Assembly (NCBI RefSeq): GCF_000012845.1
Contig: NC_009615.1
Span: forward strand, 333,501-397,500
Direction of reading: 5' to 3'
DNA length: 64,000 bases
Origin: Parabacteroides distasonis ATCC 8503
Lineage (GTDB): Bacteria; Bacteroidota; Bacteroidia; Bacteroidales; Tannerellaceae
Within the stretch, counting starts at the first letter, position 1. Each line of letters opens with the position of its first letter. The position numbers were made by a program, and so were the translations under genes. The notes beneath the pieces were generated by a model. The model did no database searches. It was not told the DNA's origin and saw nothing but the letters and a program-made list of their open reading frames with translations. Shown one piece after another: positions 1 to 8,910 of this stretch.

Positions 1-5
1 ACACG

Positions 6-224
6 ATGCGCGGCTTATTGCCTGTCGTGAAAGCACCGCAATCTCGTGCCCTGTTGCTGGTCACCTTGTACGGCTGTACGGATAACGCTCTCTACCGTCG
101 CATGGCACACGAGCTAGTGGATCCTTGGCAAGTCGATCCCTCGCCTAAGAAAAGCAAATTATCCTTGATCCGCCGGCTGGGCGACTATGATAGATGGCTG
201 GGCCACGAATCAGTTGACAGCTGA
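6..224 (+). CDS. Hypothetical protein, 5' end possibly outside window
   Basis: The frame is open to the left edge of the window, so the ATG at 6 may be internal and the protein may be longer than the visible 72 residues. The visible part is basic and soluble-looking, with no signal peptide or membrane segment and no domain I recognise. A stretch reading RRMAHELVDPW slightly resembles RQLAHEAVERY in the small ORF at 834, which may hint at a shared short family. It lies on the same strand and just upstream of the polysaccharide genes. Function unknown. Confidence 0.45.
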   Translation: MRGLLPVVKAPQSRALLLVTLYGCTDNALYRRMAHELVDPWQVDPSPKKSKLSLIRRLGDYDRWLGHESVDS

Positions 225-276
225 GAAGTGGCAGTTGACAGTTTAAATCATAATCCAAAATTCATAATTCAAATTT
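211..276. repeat. Short direct repeat and AT-rich spacer
   Basis: The 10-mer CAGTTGACAG occurs at 211-220 (overlapping the end of the preceding ORF) and again at 232-241. It is followed by AT-rich words of the type ATTCATAATTCAAAT up to the next start codon. Similar AT-rich spacers sit at 33300-33319 and 52390-52414, so this looks like a recurrent spacer type between co-oriented genes. Confidence 0.4.
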
Positions 277-277
277 G

Positions 278-679
278 ATGTCTACCCTTCCTTCCGGCGT
301 TCGTTTGGTGGCGTTGCTGAACGACCATTTGCGCGAGATCATGGGGCGCGAGCGTGCGAACCATACCTCCATGCACTTGTATTGTACGGGGCCTTACTGG
401 GTCGCCTTCGAGCGTTCGGCCTATCAGTTACGCCGTGCGTTCCCGGACAGCGAGACCACGCCGATGCGCCTGTTCGGGTATCCGTTTCCGGTCGTGATGG
501 TGTCCGTAACGGATCGCTCGCTGCGTTCGTACGCCCGCAAGCATATCTTGCGGATAGACGAGCCGGATTATAAGCGATTGACCGTCCCCGTTTTCCCTGC
601 GGAAGATTACCGGTCGTGGCACGACCGGGAGGTATCGGGACTGCCGTATCCCCACACGTACGGATTTCAGAGAAATTAA
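278..679 (+). CDS. Hypothetical protein near polysaccharide locus
   Basis: This 133-residue protein has ATG at 278 as the likely start; the in-frame TTG at 275 is less likely. It is rich in Arg, Tyr and Phe, has no signal peptide and no transmembrane segment, and ends in YGFQRN. I recognise no domain. It is the largest of four short ORFs lying in the same direction before the initiating transferase. That position suggests a locus-associated accessory or regulatory role, but nothing in the sequence proves this. GC content here is clearly higher than in the glycosyltransferase genes from 3975 onward. Confidence 0.6.
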   Translation: MSTLPSGVRLVALLNDHLREIMGRERANHTSMHLYCTGPYWVAFERSAYQLRRAFPDSETTPMRLFGYPFPVVMVSVTDRSLRSYARKHILRIDEPDYKRLTVPVFPAEDYRSWHDREVSGLPYPHTYGFQRN

Positions 680-693
680 TACGATTATCACAT

Positions 694-831
694 ATGTACC
701 GACAACAATTCTTTCCCCGTCTGGGTGATTACATCGACACGCTGCTGAAAGTCACCAAGCTGACCAAATCCATCGTCTGCGTAACCGGAGGTATGGGCGG
801 CAGTACCTATAACGCTTTAAAAAAGGTATAG
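694..831 (+). CDS. Small hypothetical protein, 45 aa
   Basis: The short ORF starts at ATG 694, 14 bases after the previous stop, and ends just 2 bases before the next small ORF. That tight packing supports translation of both. The peptide reads MYRQQFFPRLGDYIDTLLKV at its N terminus and ends in a Gly/Ser-rich segment. It has no recognised domain. A longer reading starting at 616 is possible but would overlap the upstream gene by 64 bases, so I prefer the shorter form. Confidence 0.45.
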   Translation: MYRQQFFPRLGDYIDTLLKVTKLTKSIVCVTGGMGGSTYNALKKV

Positions 832-833
832 AC

Positions 834-977
834 ATGCATTTCAGCATCTATGTCCGTCTGTTGGACCTCCTTTGGGAACATCTGGATGACGAGGATCGGT
901 TCCGCCAGCTGGCCCACGAGGCCGTGGAGCGGTATATCTCTCACATGCGGGGGAAGATGGATGAAAGAAAGAAATAA
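834..977 (+). CDS. Small hypothetical protein, 47 aa
   Basis: This ORF runs from ATG 834 to TAA 975-977 and encodes 47 residues with a mixed acidic and basic helical character (LLDLLWEHLDDEDRFRQLAH, then a Lys/Arg-rich tail). A purine-rich AAAAAAGGTATAG lies just upstream as a plausible ribosome binding region. It ends 17 bases before the initiating transferase and is probably cotranscribed with it. No domain is recognised and the function is unknown. Confidence 0.45.
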   Translation: MHFSIYVRLLDLLWEHLDDEDRFRQLAHEAVERYISHMRGKMDERKK

Positions 978-994
978 TCTTATACGTTAGGATC

Positions 995-2119
995 ATGCAA
1001 ACATCTTTGTTTCTATTATTCGGTTTCCTGTTTGCCGTATCGCTCGGCATGGTGATCATCCCGAGGATCTTGGTGATTTCCCATAAGAAACGGCTCTATG
1101 ATGTCCCGGACGCCCGTAAGGTACATACGATGCCGGTTCCTCGTCTGGGTGGGCTGTCCTTTTTTCCAGTGATCCTGATGTCGATGTTCCTGGTGATCGG
1201 TTTTCGTCTGTACTTTTGGGATGTGAACGTGTCCGGCTTGTCATTCAATATGCTTTATGAGTACCTGTTCCTGTTCGTGGGCATGACGCTGCTTTATCTG
1301 GTGGGTGTTTGCGACGATCTGGTCGGTGTAGGCTACCGCTATAAGTTCGCCGTGCAGATTGCTGCGGCGTTTCTGTTGGTACTGTCAGGCAACTGGTTCG
1401 ACTCGTTTGGTGGCTTGTTCGGTATTTACTCGGTGCCGGTTTGGGTAGGGGTGCCGTTCACGGTGTTTATCGTGGTATATATAACAAATGCCATTAACTT
1501 GATTGATGGTATCGACGGCCTGGCCTCGGGCCTGTGTTGTATCGCCTTGTCGGTCTTGAGCGTGATATTCTTTCTTCGTGGGCAGTATGTTTACGCCTTG
1601 TTGGCGATCTGTACGCTGGGTATCCTTATGCCCTTTTGGTGCTACAACGTGTTCGGTAACGCCAACCGTGGACATAAGCTTTTCATGGGGGATGCCGGCA
1701 GCCTTACGCTGGGCTACGTGATCAGCTTCCTGATCATCCACATGAGCGTGACGAACGAGGTCTCTCCGACATTGTCCAACCCGTACATGGTGATCGCTTT
1801 CTCTACGGTACTGGTTCCGCTGCTGGACGTGATCCGTGTGGTCTTGCATCGCCTGCGTGAGCACAAGAATCCGTTTTTGCCGGATAAGAATCACTTTCAT
1901 CATAAGTTGTTGCGCACGGGGATGCGGGTACGGATGGTGATGGTTTGTATCATTGCGATTTCCGCTTTCTTTATCCTGCTTAATAGCTCGTTGGCATGGC
2001 GTGTTGACATAACCTATTTGTTTTTCTTAAACCTCTTTTGCTGGAGTATATTGCATGTAGGCTTGAATGGGCTGATTAAGCGTAATCGGGAACGGAAAGA
2101 GAGCGAACAACTGCGATAA
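995..2119 (+). CDS. MraY/WecA-type undecaprenyl-phosphate sugar-1-P transferase
   Basis: This 374-residue integral membrane protein belongs to glycosyltransferase family 4 (MraY/WecA). It would transfer a sugar-1-phosphate from a UDP-sugar to undecaprenyl phosphate, the first membrane step of polysaccharide repeat-unit assembly. Visible motifs in order are VPRLGG near residue 50, the catalytic Asp pair in GVCDDLVGVGYRYK near 105, NAINLIDGIDGLASGL near 165, KLFMGDAGSLTLGY near 230, and a His-rich cytoplasmic loop KNHFHHKLL near 300. About ten hydrophobic segments are present. It is full length. It precedes wzx, glycosyltransferase and polymerase genes, which fits an initiating enzyme for capsule or O-antigen. 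Sugar specificity cannot be told from sequence. Confidence 0.9.
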   Translation: MQTSLFLLFGFLFAVSLGMVIIPRILVISHKKRLYDVPDARKVHTMPVPRLGGLSFFPVILMSMFLVIGFRLYFWDVNVSGLSFNMLYEYLFLFVGMTLLYLVGVCDDLVGVGYRYKFAVQIAAAFLLVLSGNWFDSFGGLFGIYSVPVWVGVPFTVFIVVYITNAINLIDGIDGLASGLCCIALSVLSVIFFLRGQYVYALLAICTLGILMPFWCYNVFGNANRGHKLFMGDAGSLTLGYVISFLIIHMSVTNEVSPTLSNPYMVIAFSTVLVPLLDVIRVVLHRLREHKNPFLPDKNHFHHKLLRTGMRVRMVMVCIIAISAFFILLNSSLAWRVDITYLFFLNLFCWSILHVGLNGLIKRNRERKESEQLR

Positions 2120-2166
2120 GTAAAGAATTATTATCGGGATAGGTGTGTGGAAATCGTAAATGTCCG

Positions 2167-2174
2167 TATCTTTG
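2167..2174 (+). promoter_or_regulatory. Candidate -7 box upstream of wzx-like gene
   Basis: TATCTTTG matches the Bacteroidetes -7 consensus TAnnTTTG. No good TTG is seen about 20 bases upstream, so support is partial. If used, it would give the flippase transcript a leader of roughly 215 bases that contains the hairpin at 2337-2380. Confidence 0.3.
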
Positions 2175-2336
2175 GCTTCGTGGCTCGTGATCAACAGACA
2201 CCTGGGTTCTCTCTCATTTAAAAAATGAATTGGAGGAATTGTTTGCGTATATTTATGTGCGGAATTTGATATCCGATGCAATTACATGGGACACTGGCTC
2301 ATATTAAAATCAGAATTAATTTTTTACAGAACTCGG

Positions 2337-2380
2337 TTTAGGACACTGTACGGTGCCCTTTTGAGGGTGTGTGCCCTAAA
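2337..2380 (+). promoter_or_regulatory. Hairpin in leader before flippase gene
   Basis: TTTAGGACAC at 2337 can pair with GTGTGCCCTAAA ending at 2380, with mismatches. The inner part CCCTTTTGAGGG forms a second stem with a four-base loop. There is no U-run after it. It ends 17 bases before the start codon and could influence translation initiation or act as an attenuator. Confidence 0.4.
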
Positions 2381-2397
2381 TTGAGTGCTTATTACTC

Positions 2398-3801
2398 ATG
2401 TTACAACCTTCTATAAAGAAAAACTTCGCTTATAAAAGCGTACTGACTCTTTCCACTTATTTGATCAATTTCATTACGTTTCCATACGTGGCTCGGGTGC
2501 TAGGTGTTGAACGTATCGGTTTGGTTAATTTTGTGGATAATACGGTGAATTATTTCTTATTGTTCGCTACAATGGGGGTTGGGCTCCTAGGCGTTCGAGA
2601 GATAGCGGCGGTAAAAGAGGATAAGAAACGTAGGGATCAAGTGTATTCAAGCGTGTTAGCCTTGAATCTGTTATTCACCTTGGTATCGTTGGGTATATAT
2701 CTACTTTGTGTAGTGACAATACCTAAGCTGTGTCAATATGACGAGTTGTTTTATATAGGAACGGCAAAGATACTTTTTACCGTATTTCTAGTGGAATGGT
2801 TTTTTACGGGAGTAGAGAATTTCCGGTATATTACGTTGAGAAGTATCCTTATAAAAGTTCTTTATATAATCAGTGTTTTCCTATTCGTAAGAGATACGTC
2901 GGACTATCGACTTTATTTTATACTCACGGTAGGAGTGGTTGTATTGAACGCTCTTATCAATCAATTATATATTCGAGAATTCGTACGGGTTAGATGGAAT
3001 AATATTCAATTATTCAAGTGTCTTAAACAGAACGTGACATTGGGTATTTATACGTTGATGACCTCGATGTATCTCACCTTTAATGTGATGTATTTGGGAC
3101 TGGTGTCTAATAACACGGAGGTAGGTTATTATACAACAGCGTTTAAGCTGTACTCCGTGGTCTTGGGTTTCTTTACCGCATTCACGAATGTCATGTTGCC
3201 TCGGATGAGTTCCTTGCTGGCGAATGGAGAGAAGGATCGTTTCCAAGAATTGGTGAATCGTTCGTTCTCTGTGATGTCGACTTGCTGCATCCCCTTGATC
3301 CTCTGTAGTATGATAATGGCCCCTCAGATTGTTTATATCCTATCTGGTCCCGGCTATGAGGGAGCGATATTACCCATGCGGATTATCATGCCAGCGGCGT
3401 TCGCCGTAGGTGTGGCTCAGGTATTGGCAATACAGGTATTGATGCCGATGAAGAAGGATAAGGTGTTATTGGTAGCATCGATCATAGGAGCGGTTGTCAG
3501 CTTGTTGATTAATTTGCTGGTGGTTCCTTATATAGAAAGTGTAGGCTCTGCGGTTGTACTATTATGTTCTGAGGCTGTGGTTACGGGAGCATATCTGTGG
3601 TATGTACTATCGCATAAATTAACATTGATTTCTGTTAAAACTATTGGAAAAAGTGTATTGTATTCTTTACCAAGTGTGGTAGTTTGTTGGGGATGTGGAC
3701 GGTGGATTGAGAATGAGTTCGTAGGAGTGGGATGTGCGTTTTTGTTAAGCTTGTTTTGTCTGATATATGCGAATAGGGCTTATTTCCGTGGTTTAATATA
3801 G
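2398..3801 (+). CDS. Wzx-type polysaccharide flippase
   Basis: The 467-residue protein is a polytopic membrane protein of the polysaccharide transporter (MOP/MATE-like) superfamily. It starts with the typical KNFAYKSVLTLSTYLINFIT helix and the FPYVARVLGVERIGLVNFVD motif, then shows about twelve to fourteen hydrophobic segments to the C terminus. Its expected role is to flip undecaprenyl-linked repeat units from the cytoplasmic to the periplasmic face of the inner membrane. It lies between the initiating transferase and the glycosyltransferase/polymerase genes, the classic Wzx/Wzy arrangement. It is full length. The specific glycan is unknown. Confidence 0.88.
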   Translation: MLQPSIKKNFAYKSVLTLSTYLINFITFPYVARVLGVERIGLVNFVDNTVNYFLLFATMGVGLLGVREIAAVKEDKKRRDQVYSSVLALNLLFTLVSLGIYLLCVVTIPKLCQYDELFYIGTAKILFTVFLVEWFFTGVENFRYITLRSILIKVLYIISVFLFVRDTSDYRLYFILTVGVVVLNALINQLYIREFVRVRWNNIQLFKCLKQNVTLGIYTLMTSMYLTFNVMYLGLVSNNTEVGYYTTAFKLYSVVLGFFTAFTNVMLPRMSSLLANGEKDRFQELVNRSFSVMSTCCIPLILCSMIMAPQIVYILSGPGYEGAILPMRIIMPAAFAVGVAQVLAIQVLMPMKKDKVLLVASIIGAVVSLLINLLVVPYIESVGSAVVLLCSEAVVTGAYLWYVLSHKLTLISVKTIGKSVLYSLPSVVVCWGCGRWIENEFVGVGCAFLLSLFCLIYANRAYFRGLI

Positions 3802-3974
3802 AAAAAGATATTCTTTATATTTTATCTCTTCTTTTTACCTTTTATGTGTTGTAGGGTTGTAGTATGTGAATGTCTTGATAAAAAATTACGGACAAATAAG
3901 CCTCTGTTTATTCTTATCCTTACTTATTGTGTATTGATGATGGCTTTTTATATTTGAAAAATAGATTTGATTGT

Positions 3975-4880
3975 ATGGATGTGTCAGTTATAATTGTTAA
4001 TTATAATACATTGGATATTACCAAAAAATGTATTGATAGCTTGTTCGAAAAAACGAAAGATATATCATTCGAGGTTATAGTGGTCGATAATGCGTCAAAG
4101 GATGGAAGCTATGAGTGTTTTTTTTATGATGATCGTATAATATATAAATATTTGCCTGAAAATTTAGGCTTTGGAAGGGCGAATAATATAGGAATCAATT
4201 TATCTAAGGGGCGAAATGTTCTTTTTCTCAATTCGGATACTGTGCTGTTAAATAATGCGGTTAAAATTTTGTCTGATTTTTTAGATTTAAATTTGAATGT
4301 GGGTGCTTGTGGAGGAAACTTGTATGATGGGTGTATGAATCCAGCTCAATCTTATAGAATGATGCTTCCGTCCGTCGCTTGGGAATTGAATAGCTTATTT
4401 AATAATTTTTTAGAGAAGATTTGTTGGGGACGTAATACATATTTTAATCATACAGGTAAGGTTTTAGAAGTTGGGTATATAATAGGAGCTGATATGATGG
4501 TTAAGCGTAAAGTCCTAGATGAAGTGGGATTTTTCTCAAATGAGTTTTTTATGTATTATGAAGAAACTGAACTTACTTTTAGGATAAAGCGTGCAGGGTA
4601 TAATGTGATATCTATTCCCGATAGTCGCATTCAGCATTTAGAGGGAAAAAGTTTTGGGTATCAAAAAATATCAGAAAATAGAATCAAATGTTTAGAGGAA
4701 AGCCGTTGTAAATATTATAAATTATGTTCTAGTTCGTTAGTTCGGAAAATCACTTCTGTTATTTATTGTTTAAATATTTTTATTCGATTTGTCGTTTTTT
4801 GTTTGCTTTTAAGTTTTAATAAGATTGCTTATTATAGCTTGAAAATGAAATATTTTTGCTTGGCGAGTAGAAAGTGCTGA
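3975..4880 (+). CDS. Family 2 glycosyltransferase
   Basis: The start is placed at ATG 3975 because MDVSVIIVNYN is the canonical GT2 N terminus; an upstream in-frame ATG at 3927 would only add a poorly conserved 16-residue extension. The 301-residue protein has the GT-A nucleotide-sugar site (VIVVDNASKDGS near residue 40), a DxD-like NSDTV near 95, and the acceptor-side motif FFMYYEETELTFRIKRAGY near 200, as in rhamnosyltransferase-like enzymes. C-terminal hydrophobic segments suggest membrane attachment. Codon use is very AT-rich compared with the initiating transferase, typical of a variable capsule cassette acquired by transfer. The sugar donor is unknown. Confidence 0.88.
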   Translation: MDVSVIIVNYNTLDITKKCIDSLFEKTKDISFEVIVVDNASKDGSYECFFYDDRIIYKYLPENLGFGRANNIGINLSKGRNVLFLNSDTVLLNNAVKILSDFLDLNLNVGACGGNLYDGCMNPAQSYRMMLPSVAWELNSLFNNFLEKICWGRNTYFNHTGKVLEVGYIIGADMMVKRKVLDEVGFFSNEFFMYYEETELTFRIKRAGYNVISIPDSRIQHLEGKSFGYQKISENRIKCLEESRCKYYKLCSSSLVRKITSVIYCLNIFIRFVVFCLLLSFNKIAYYSLKMKYFCLASRKC

Positions 4881-4969
4881 TGCTTTTTATATATCCATAA
4901 ATATCTGTGGCATGTTTTGTGTTATTTAAATTTTTGTTTGTTGGAGGGTTTATTCGATGTGCTTAATAT

Positions 4970-6163
4970 ATGAGTCCTGTTTATAGTGTAGAATATAGTA
5001 TTCCATATTTGTTGATGTCTTTTATTTTCTTGTTCCTTTCATATTATGAGTACCGACAAGGAACAAATAAAAGCGTTAGGCTTATATGTATAGTGTTTTT
5101 TGTGTTATTTTATGGGTTGAGAGGTTTCGTAGGATGGGATTGGCAAGGTTATTATCCTTCTTTTGAGCTAATCGATACACTGCGTGATATTTCCATTGAT
5201 AGCTTTTTTATAATAACAACTACTGGTGTAGAATTTGATGCGGTAGAGCCGGGATATATATTGTATCAATCAGTCGTTAAGACGATTTTTAATAATTGGT
5301 ACTTTTTTGTTTTTATTTCAACTTGTATAGATGTTTGGGTTTTTGATAAATTTTTCTCTCGCTATTCTTTTAATTATGCGTTTTCATTCTTTGTTTTTAT
5401 TGCTATTCATTCTGCGTTAGAGCTGGATTTATTACGAAATGTTAAGGCGTTACTTGTATTTATTTTATCAATAGATTCTATATATCGGAAGAAATGTATG
5501 AACTTATTGTTGCTTACATTTGTAGGATTAAGTTTTCATAGATCTTATTTGTTGTATGTTGTATTTTACTTTATTGGATTTAAAAACTTTGGATTGAAAT
5601 TTTGGTGGGTAATATTTGTTGTTGTGAATTTTATTTATTTGCTCGGGTTGCCAGTTGTTTCTTCATTGATTTTTCCTCTTGTCTCTAGTCTAGGGGGGAC
5701 TATTTCTGATAAAGTTGATGCGTATGCAGCTAGTGACGTGTTTTCGATGTCAAGAGGATTTACTTTTGGGTATTTTATGCGAGCGTTTTTGTTTTTATTG
5801 GTTGCTTGTAAATATGATAAAATAATTTCTGATGACAGGAATGTTATTATTGTAAATATTTTTTTTGCTTATATAGTGGCAAGTTTAGGGATGACAGATA
5901 TGCGAATTGTTGCAGATAGGATGGAATATTCATTGGGATTTATATTGTGGGTTATATTACCACTTTTGCTGCATGTGTATTTTCGAAATGCAAATAGGGT
6001 GATTATACTTTCATTAATACTTTTCTTCTGTTTTTTTAAATTAGTAAGTGTTTCTAGTAATGCTATGTGGAAATACGAAAATGTGTTGTTGGGTGCCGTG
6101 GACTATGAGCATAGATTAATCACTCATAGAGCCGTTGCAGTTGAAATTTTTAATAATAATTAA
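4970..6163 (+). CDS. EpsG-like polysaccharide polymerase (Wzy role)
   Basis: This is a 397-residue, very hydrophobic protein with about ten transmembrane segments. It carries the pattern LRGFVGWDWQGYYPSFE near residue 50, the GxDxxxY feature of EpsG-family proteins. These take the Wzy role of polymerising flipped repeat units in the periplasm. It follows the flippase and a glycosyltransferase, which fits. The gene is AT-rich like its neighbours. Wzy proteins diverge quickly, so the assignment rests on topology, motif and context. TTGGAGGG at 4941 is too far from the ATG to be an ordinary ribosome binding site. Confidence 0.75.
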   Translation: MSPVYSVEYSIPYLLMSFIFLFLSYYEYRQGTNKSVRLICIVFFVLFYGLRGFVGWDWQGYYPSFELIDTLRDISIDSFFIITTTGVEFDAVEPGYILYQSVVKTIFNNWYFFVFISTCIDVWVFDKFFSRYSFNYAFSFFVFIAIHSALELDLLRNVKALLVFILSIDSIYRKKCMNLLLLTFVGLSFHRSYLLYVVFYFIGFKNFGLKFWWVIFVVVNFIYLLGLPVVSSLIFPLVSSLGGTISDKVDAYAASDVFSMSRGFTFGYFMRAFLFLLVACKYDKIISDDRNVIIVNIFFAYIVASLGMTDMRIVADRMEYSLGFILWVILPLLLHVYFRNANRVIILSLILFFCFFKLVSVSSNAMWKYENVLLGAVDYEHRLITHRAVAVEIFNNN

Positions 6164-6182
6164 TATAATATATGAGGGTACA

Positions 6183-6386
6183 ATGAGAGTATATATAATT
6201 GTTGCTGTTTTTGGTAATACGAAGGAGAATCATGCAGGAATGTATTATCTGGCTAAAAAATTGAAAGAAGAATCTAGAAACAAGATTTCTGTGATATCTA
6301 CTCCTACAAAGTATGCAGGGGTTTTATCTCCTGTCTATAGACTTTTAAATATTATTATAGGTCTGTATTTAAGGCTAAAAGTGTAG
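6183..6386 (+). pseudogene. Glycosyltransferase fragment cut by IS21 element
   Basis: The ORF starts at ATG 6183 with MRVYIIVAVFGNTKENHAG, resembling the N terminus of GT-B type glycosyltransferases. It stops after 67 codons. The last two codons, GTG TAG, are the outer bases of the IS terminal inverted repeat, so the stop is provided by the insertion. Related enzymes normally have 350-400 residues, so over 80 percent is missing, and no continuation is found on the other side of the element. An in-frame ATG at 6135 overlaps the polymerase gene and is less likely. The product is almost certainly inactive. Confidence 0.75.
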
Positions 6387-6407
6387 ATACTAATTGAAAA
6401 GTGCACC
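6381..6407 (+). repeat. IS21 left terminal inverted repeat
   Basis: This 27-base arm begins GTGTAGATAC and is the exact reverse complement of 8911-8937. Its GTG TAG supplies the last codon and stop of the interrupted glycosyltransferase. The biological tip is probably TGTAGA, with the outer G/C pair matching by chance. Confidence 0.92.
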
Positions 6408-6470
6408 GTATTTTAATTGAAAAGAGCTCCATCCATACTTGTTACAAAATTACATATAAGTTTAAAATCT

Positions 6471-7226
6471 TCATTTATCTTGTCTCATTTTTTGTGTTTC
6501 TTTGAGCCTATAAGAGAGTCCGGTCATATTTACCAGATAGGCTTTATGTGTAAGCCTGTCGACCATTGCCGCTACAAGCACCTTGTCCTTTATGATTTCA
6601 TTCCATCTGTTAAAAGCCAAATTAGTAGTAATGATTGTAGCTTTTTTCCCGGCCCTTAAGGACAAGTGGTTAAAAAGCAGTTCTCCTCCTTCCTTGTCAC
6701 AACTGACATATCCGAATTCATCACAGATAACCAGATCGTATTTTTCAAACCGTAATTGCAACGCCCGCAGTGTCTTTGCGGATTTGGCTTCCCTTATCTG
6801 GGTAAGCAAGACAGGGACTGAAGTAAACAATACGGTAAAATCCTGCTGGCAGGCCTTTATTCCTAAAGCCGTAGCAATATGAGTCTTTCCCGTCCCCGGA
6901 TTTCCATACAGGACTATGTTTCTTCCCTCCCTGATGAAGTCCAGTGTTTCCAATTCAGGCAATATTATCTGTGCCTCTTTGGGCATGTCTTCCATGACAA
7001 GTTCATGCAGATACTTCATTTGTGGGAATCCCGCAGATTTTATCCTTGATTTTCTTCTACATTCCCTTCTTCTGACACTTTCCTTTCCAAGCAATTCGGT
7101 CAAGAAATGCAAATGGCTCCAGTTTTCTCCGGCTGCCAATGAAAGGGTGTATTCCAGTTCCTCTTTGAAGGCCAGCAGCTTCAGTTCTGTCGCATAGTCA
7201 TAAATGGTTTCTTTTTCTGATTTCAT
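6471..7226 (-). CDS. istB: IstB-like transposition helper ATPase
   Basis: The 251-residue AAA+ ATPase assists IstA in target selection during IS21 transposition. The Walker A motif GNPGTGKTH lies near residue 108, and Walker B, LVICDEFGY, near 165, followed by a sensor-like IITTNLAF. An N-terminal helical region for IstA/DNA contact precedes them. Length is normal for the family and no frameshift is seen. It starts 11 bases after the istA stop and is translated from the same transcript. The element looks intact and possibly active. Confidence 0.93.
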   Translation of the reverse strand: MKSEKETIYDYATELKLLAFKEELEYTLSLAAGENWSHLHFLTELLGKESVRRRECRRKSRIKSAGFPQMKYLHELVMEDMPKEAQIILPELETLDFIREGRNIVLYGNPGTGKTHIATALGIKACQQDFTVLFTSVPVLLTQIREAKSAKTLRALQLRFEKYDLVICDEFGYVSCDKEGGELLFNHLSLRAGKKATIITTNLAFNRWNEIIKDKVLVAAMVDRLTHKAYLVNMTGLSYRLKETQKMRQDK

Positions 7227-7237
7227 ATATTATAAAC

Positions 7238-8836
7238 TTAAATGGTTGGTATTATATCATGCGCTTCATTGTATCCTGTCATGAGTGCCGTAATGCCTTC
7301 AAGCATATCCACGGCTTCTCTTTCTATATTCTCTTGTTGTGCCGGAAGAACAGGCGACTCCATGGATTCTTCCATCTCTTCCTGTGCGTTGCCATGCAAC
7401 ATGGCCTTTACCTGTTCCGGAGATATCTTTCTGACACCACGTCCGGTCAGTTCCCTGCATGCCCTGATGATGTCTGTCCCGGAAAAACCATTTTCCCATG
7501 CATAGTCCAGCAGCAGGACGAATGCCCTGTTGTCATTCTTGAAATAGCTGTCATACAGTCTTTTCAGTTCTTCCGGTGCTCTTTGCCAGACCACAGAATG
7601 AGGTAATGCACCCGGTTTACGGGAAAGTGTACGCAAGTAGTGCTCCAGCTTGATGCACCAGTCGCCACCACAATAACTGCGTTGGTGCGAGGCCACTTTC
7701 TCCTTCCCGTACAGGATGACGATTTTTTCACTGTAGACCTTGACATGTACTTTTTCTCCTACAAGGGAATCAGGTACGGAATAATGAACATTTTTCATGC
7801 TGACAGTCGACCACTTGTCCACGATGTACTCATTGACCTCAAAACAGCCAAGGTTGCCGGGAAAAGGCTTCAGCGATGACAAATCAGCCTCCAGACGCGA
7901 TGATTTCTCCGCTGTTGAAAGACTGCCCTGCTCGTTGTTGACCTGCGTACACATTCGGTTCAAATGCTCCTGGGCGGAACGTATGTCATTGAAATGGTCA
8001 GTCAGGCAGAAAGCTTTCCTCCTGACATATTCCACGCTGCGTTCCACATGCCCTTTCTCCCATCCGGCCCGTACATTACAGAAACGGTACTCAAAACAAT
8101 AGAAACCGGACATCTTCATCAGGGCTTCCGTAGGCTTCTTGTCACCACCGACAAAGCTCTTGACGGCTACACGCATATTGTCATAGACCATCATGGCGGG
8201 GACACCATGTATATCCCTGAAGAAGTTGCGGTGGGATTCCATGAAGGCAAGCGTATTCTGATGCCTGAAAAGGTAGGCGTATCTGCCATTGCTATGCCCG
8301 AAAGTGAATACGGCCAGATAAAACTTGGTCTTGACACCGTCAATAAAAAGAAGGACTTCACCCCAGTCAAACTCAACAATGCATCCCGGCTCATAGAACA
8401 ACCGGATAAAGGCTTCGCTCTTTTTCTTCTCTTTGTATGACTCTATATTTTTTATATAACTGCACACTGTGGCATAACTGATGGTATATCCTTTGGATAA
8501 CAGAAACTGGTGGATATCCTTCTTCAGCATGCGCTGCTTGCGAAGCCCCGTAGCTACCTTAACGGCATTCTTCTTCAGGCAAAACCCGATCTCGTCCTTA
8601 ATCTCTTGTGTAAGGCGGCGAGGGCGGCGTTTGGAACTGTCATACTTGGGCTGGACGGTAAGCAAATCACTCAAAGCCTCTTCCGGATTATCAGTACGGA
8701 TGGCTGATTCGTATTCTGAAAGAATATTGTCAACGGTATGACGGCTGACATGAAGTTCACGAGAGATACGCCGTTTGCTATAACCGCATACTCTATACAT
8801 GTGTATTATTGATTGTCTTTCTACCATAGTCTTCAT
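7238..8836 (-). CDS. istA: IstA-like DDE transposase
   Basis: The start is set at the ATG at 8836 ([15 protein letters not shown]), giving 532 residues; the longer reading to 8893 enters the terminal binding region. Domains in order: N-terminal helix-turn-helix ([20 protein letters not shown]), a second DNA-binding region, and the rve/DDE core with Asp in VEFDWGE, Asp in MVYDNMR and Glu in [15 protein letters not shown]-terminal Mu-transposase-like beta domain follows. All three catalytic acids are present, so the enzyme is probably functional. It is transcribed toward istB. Confidence 0.93.
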   Translation of the reverse strand: MKTMVERQSIIHMYRVCGYSKRRISRELHVSRHTVDNILSEYESAIRTDNPEEALSDLLTVQPKYDSSKRRPRRLTQEIKDEIGFCLKKNAVKVATGLRKQRMLKKDIHQFLLSKGYTISYATVCSYIKNIESYKEKKKSEAFIRLFYEPGCIVEFDWGEVLLFIDGVKTKFYLAVFTFGHSNGRYAYLFRHQNTLAFMESHRNFFRDIHGVPAMMVYDNMRVAVKSFVGGDKKPTEALMKMSGFYCFEYRFCNVRAGWEKGHVERSVEYVRRKAFCLTDHFNDIRSAQEHLNRMCTQVNNEQGSLSTAEKSSRLEADLSSLKPFPGNLGCFEVNEYIVDKWSTVSMKNVHYSVPDSLVGEKVHVKVYSEKIVILYGKEKVASHQRSYCGGDWCIKLEHYLRTLSRKPGALPHSVVWQRAPEELKRLYDSYFKNDNRAFVLLLDYAWENGFSGTDIIRACRELTGRGVRKISPEQVKAMLHGNAQEEMEESMESPVLPAQQENIEREAVDMLEGITALMTGYNEAHDIIPTI

Positions 8837-8910
8837 TTTACCTTTGTATTTGGATGATACAAAGGTCATTATACTTATCCTATGGCGGCGCACTTTTCAA
8901 TTGGAATATT

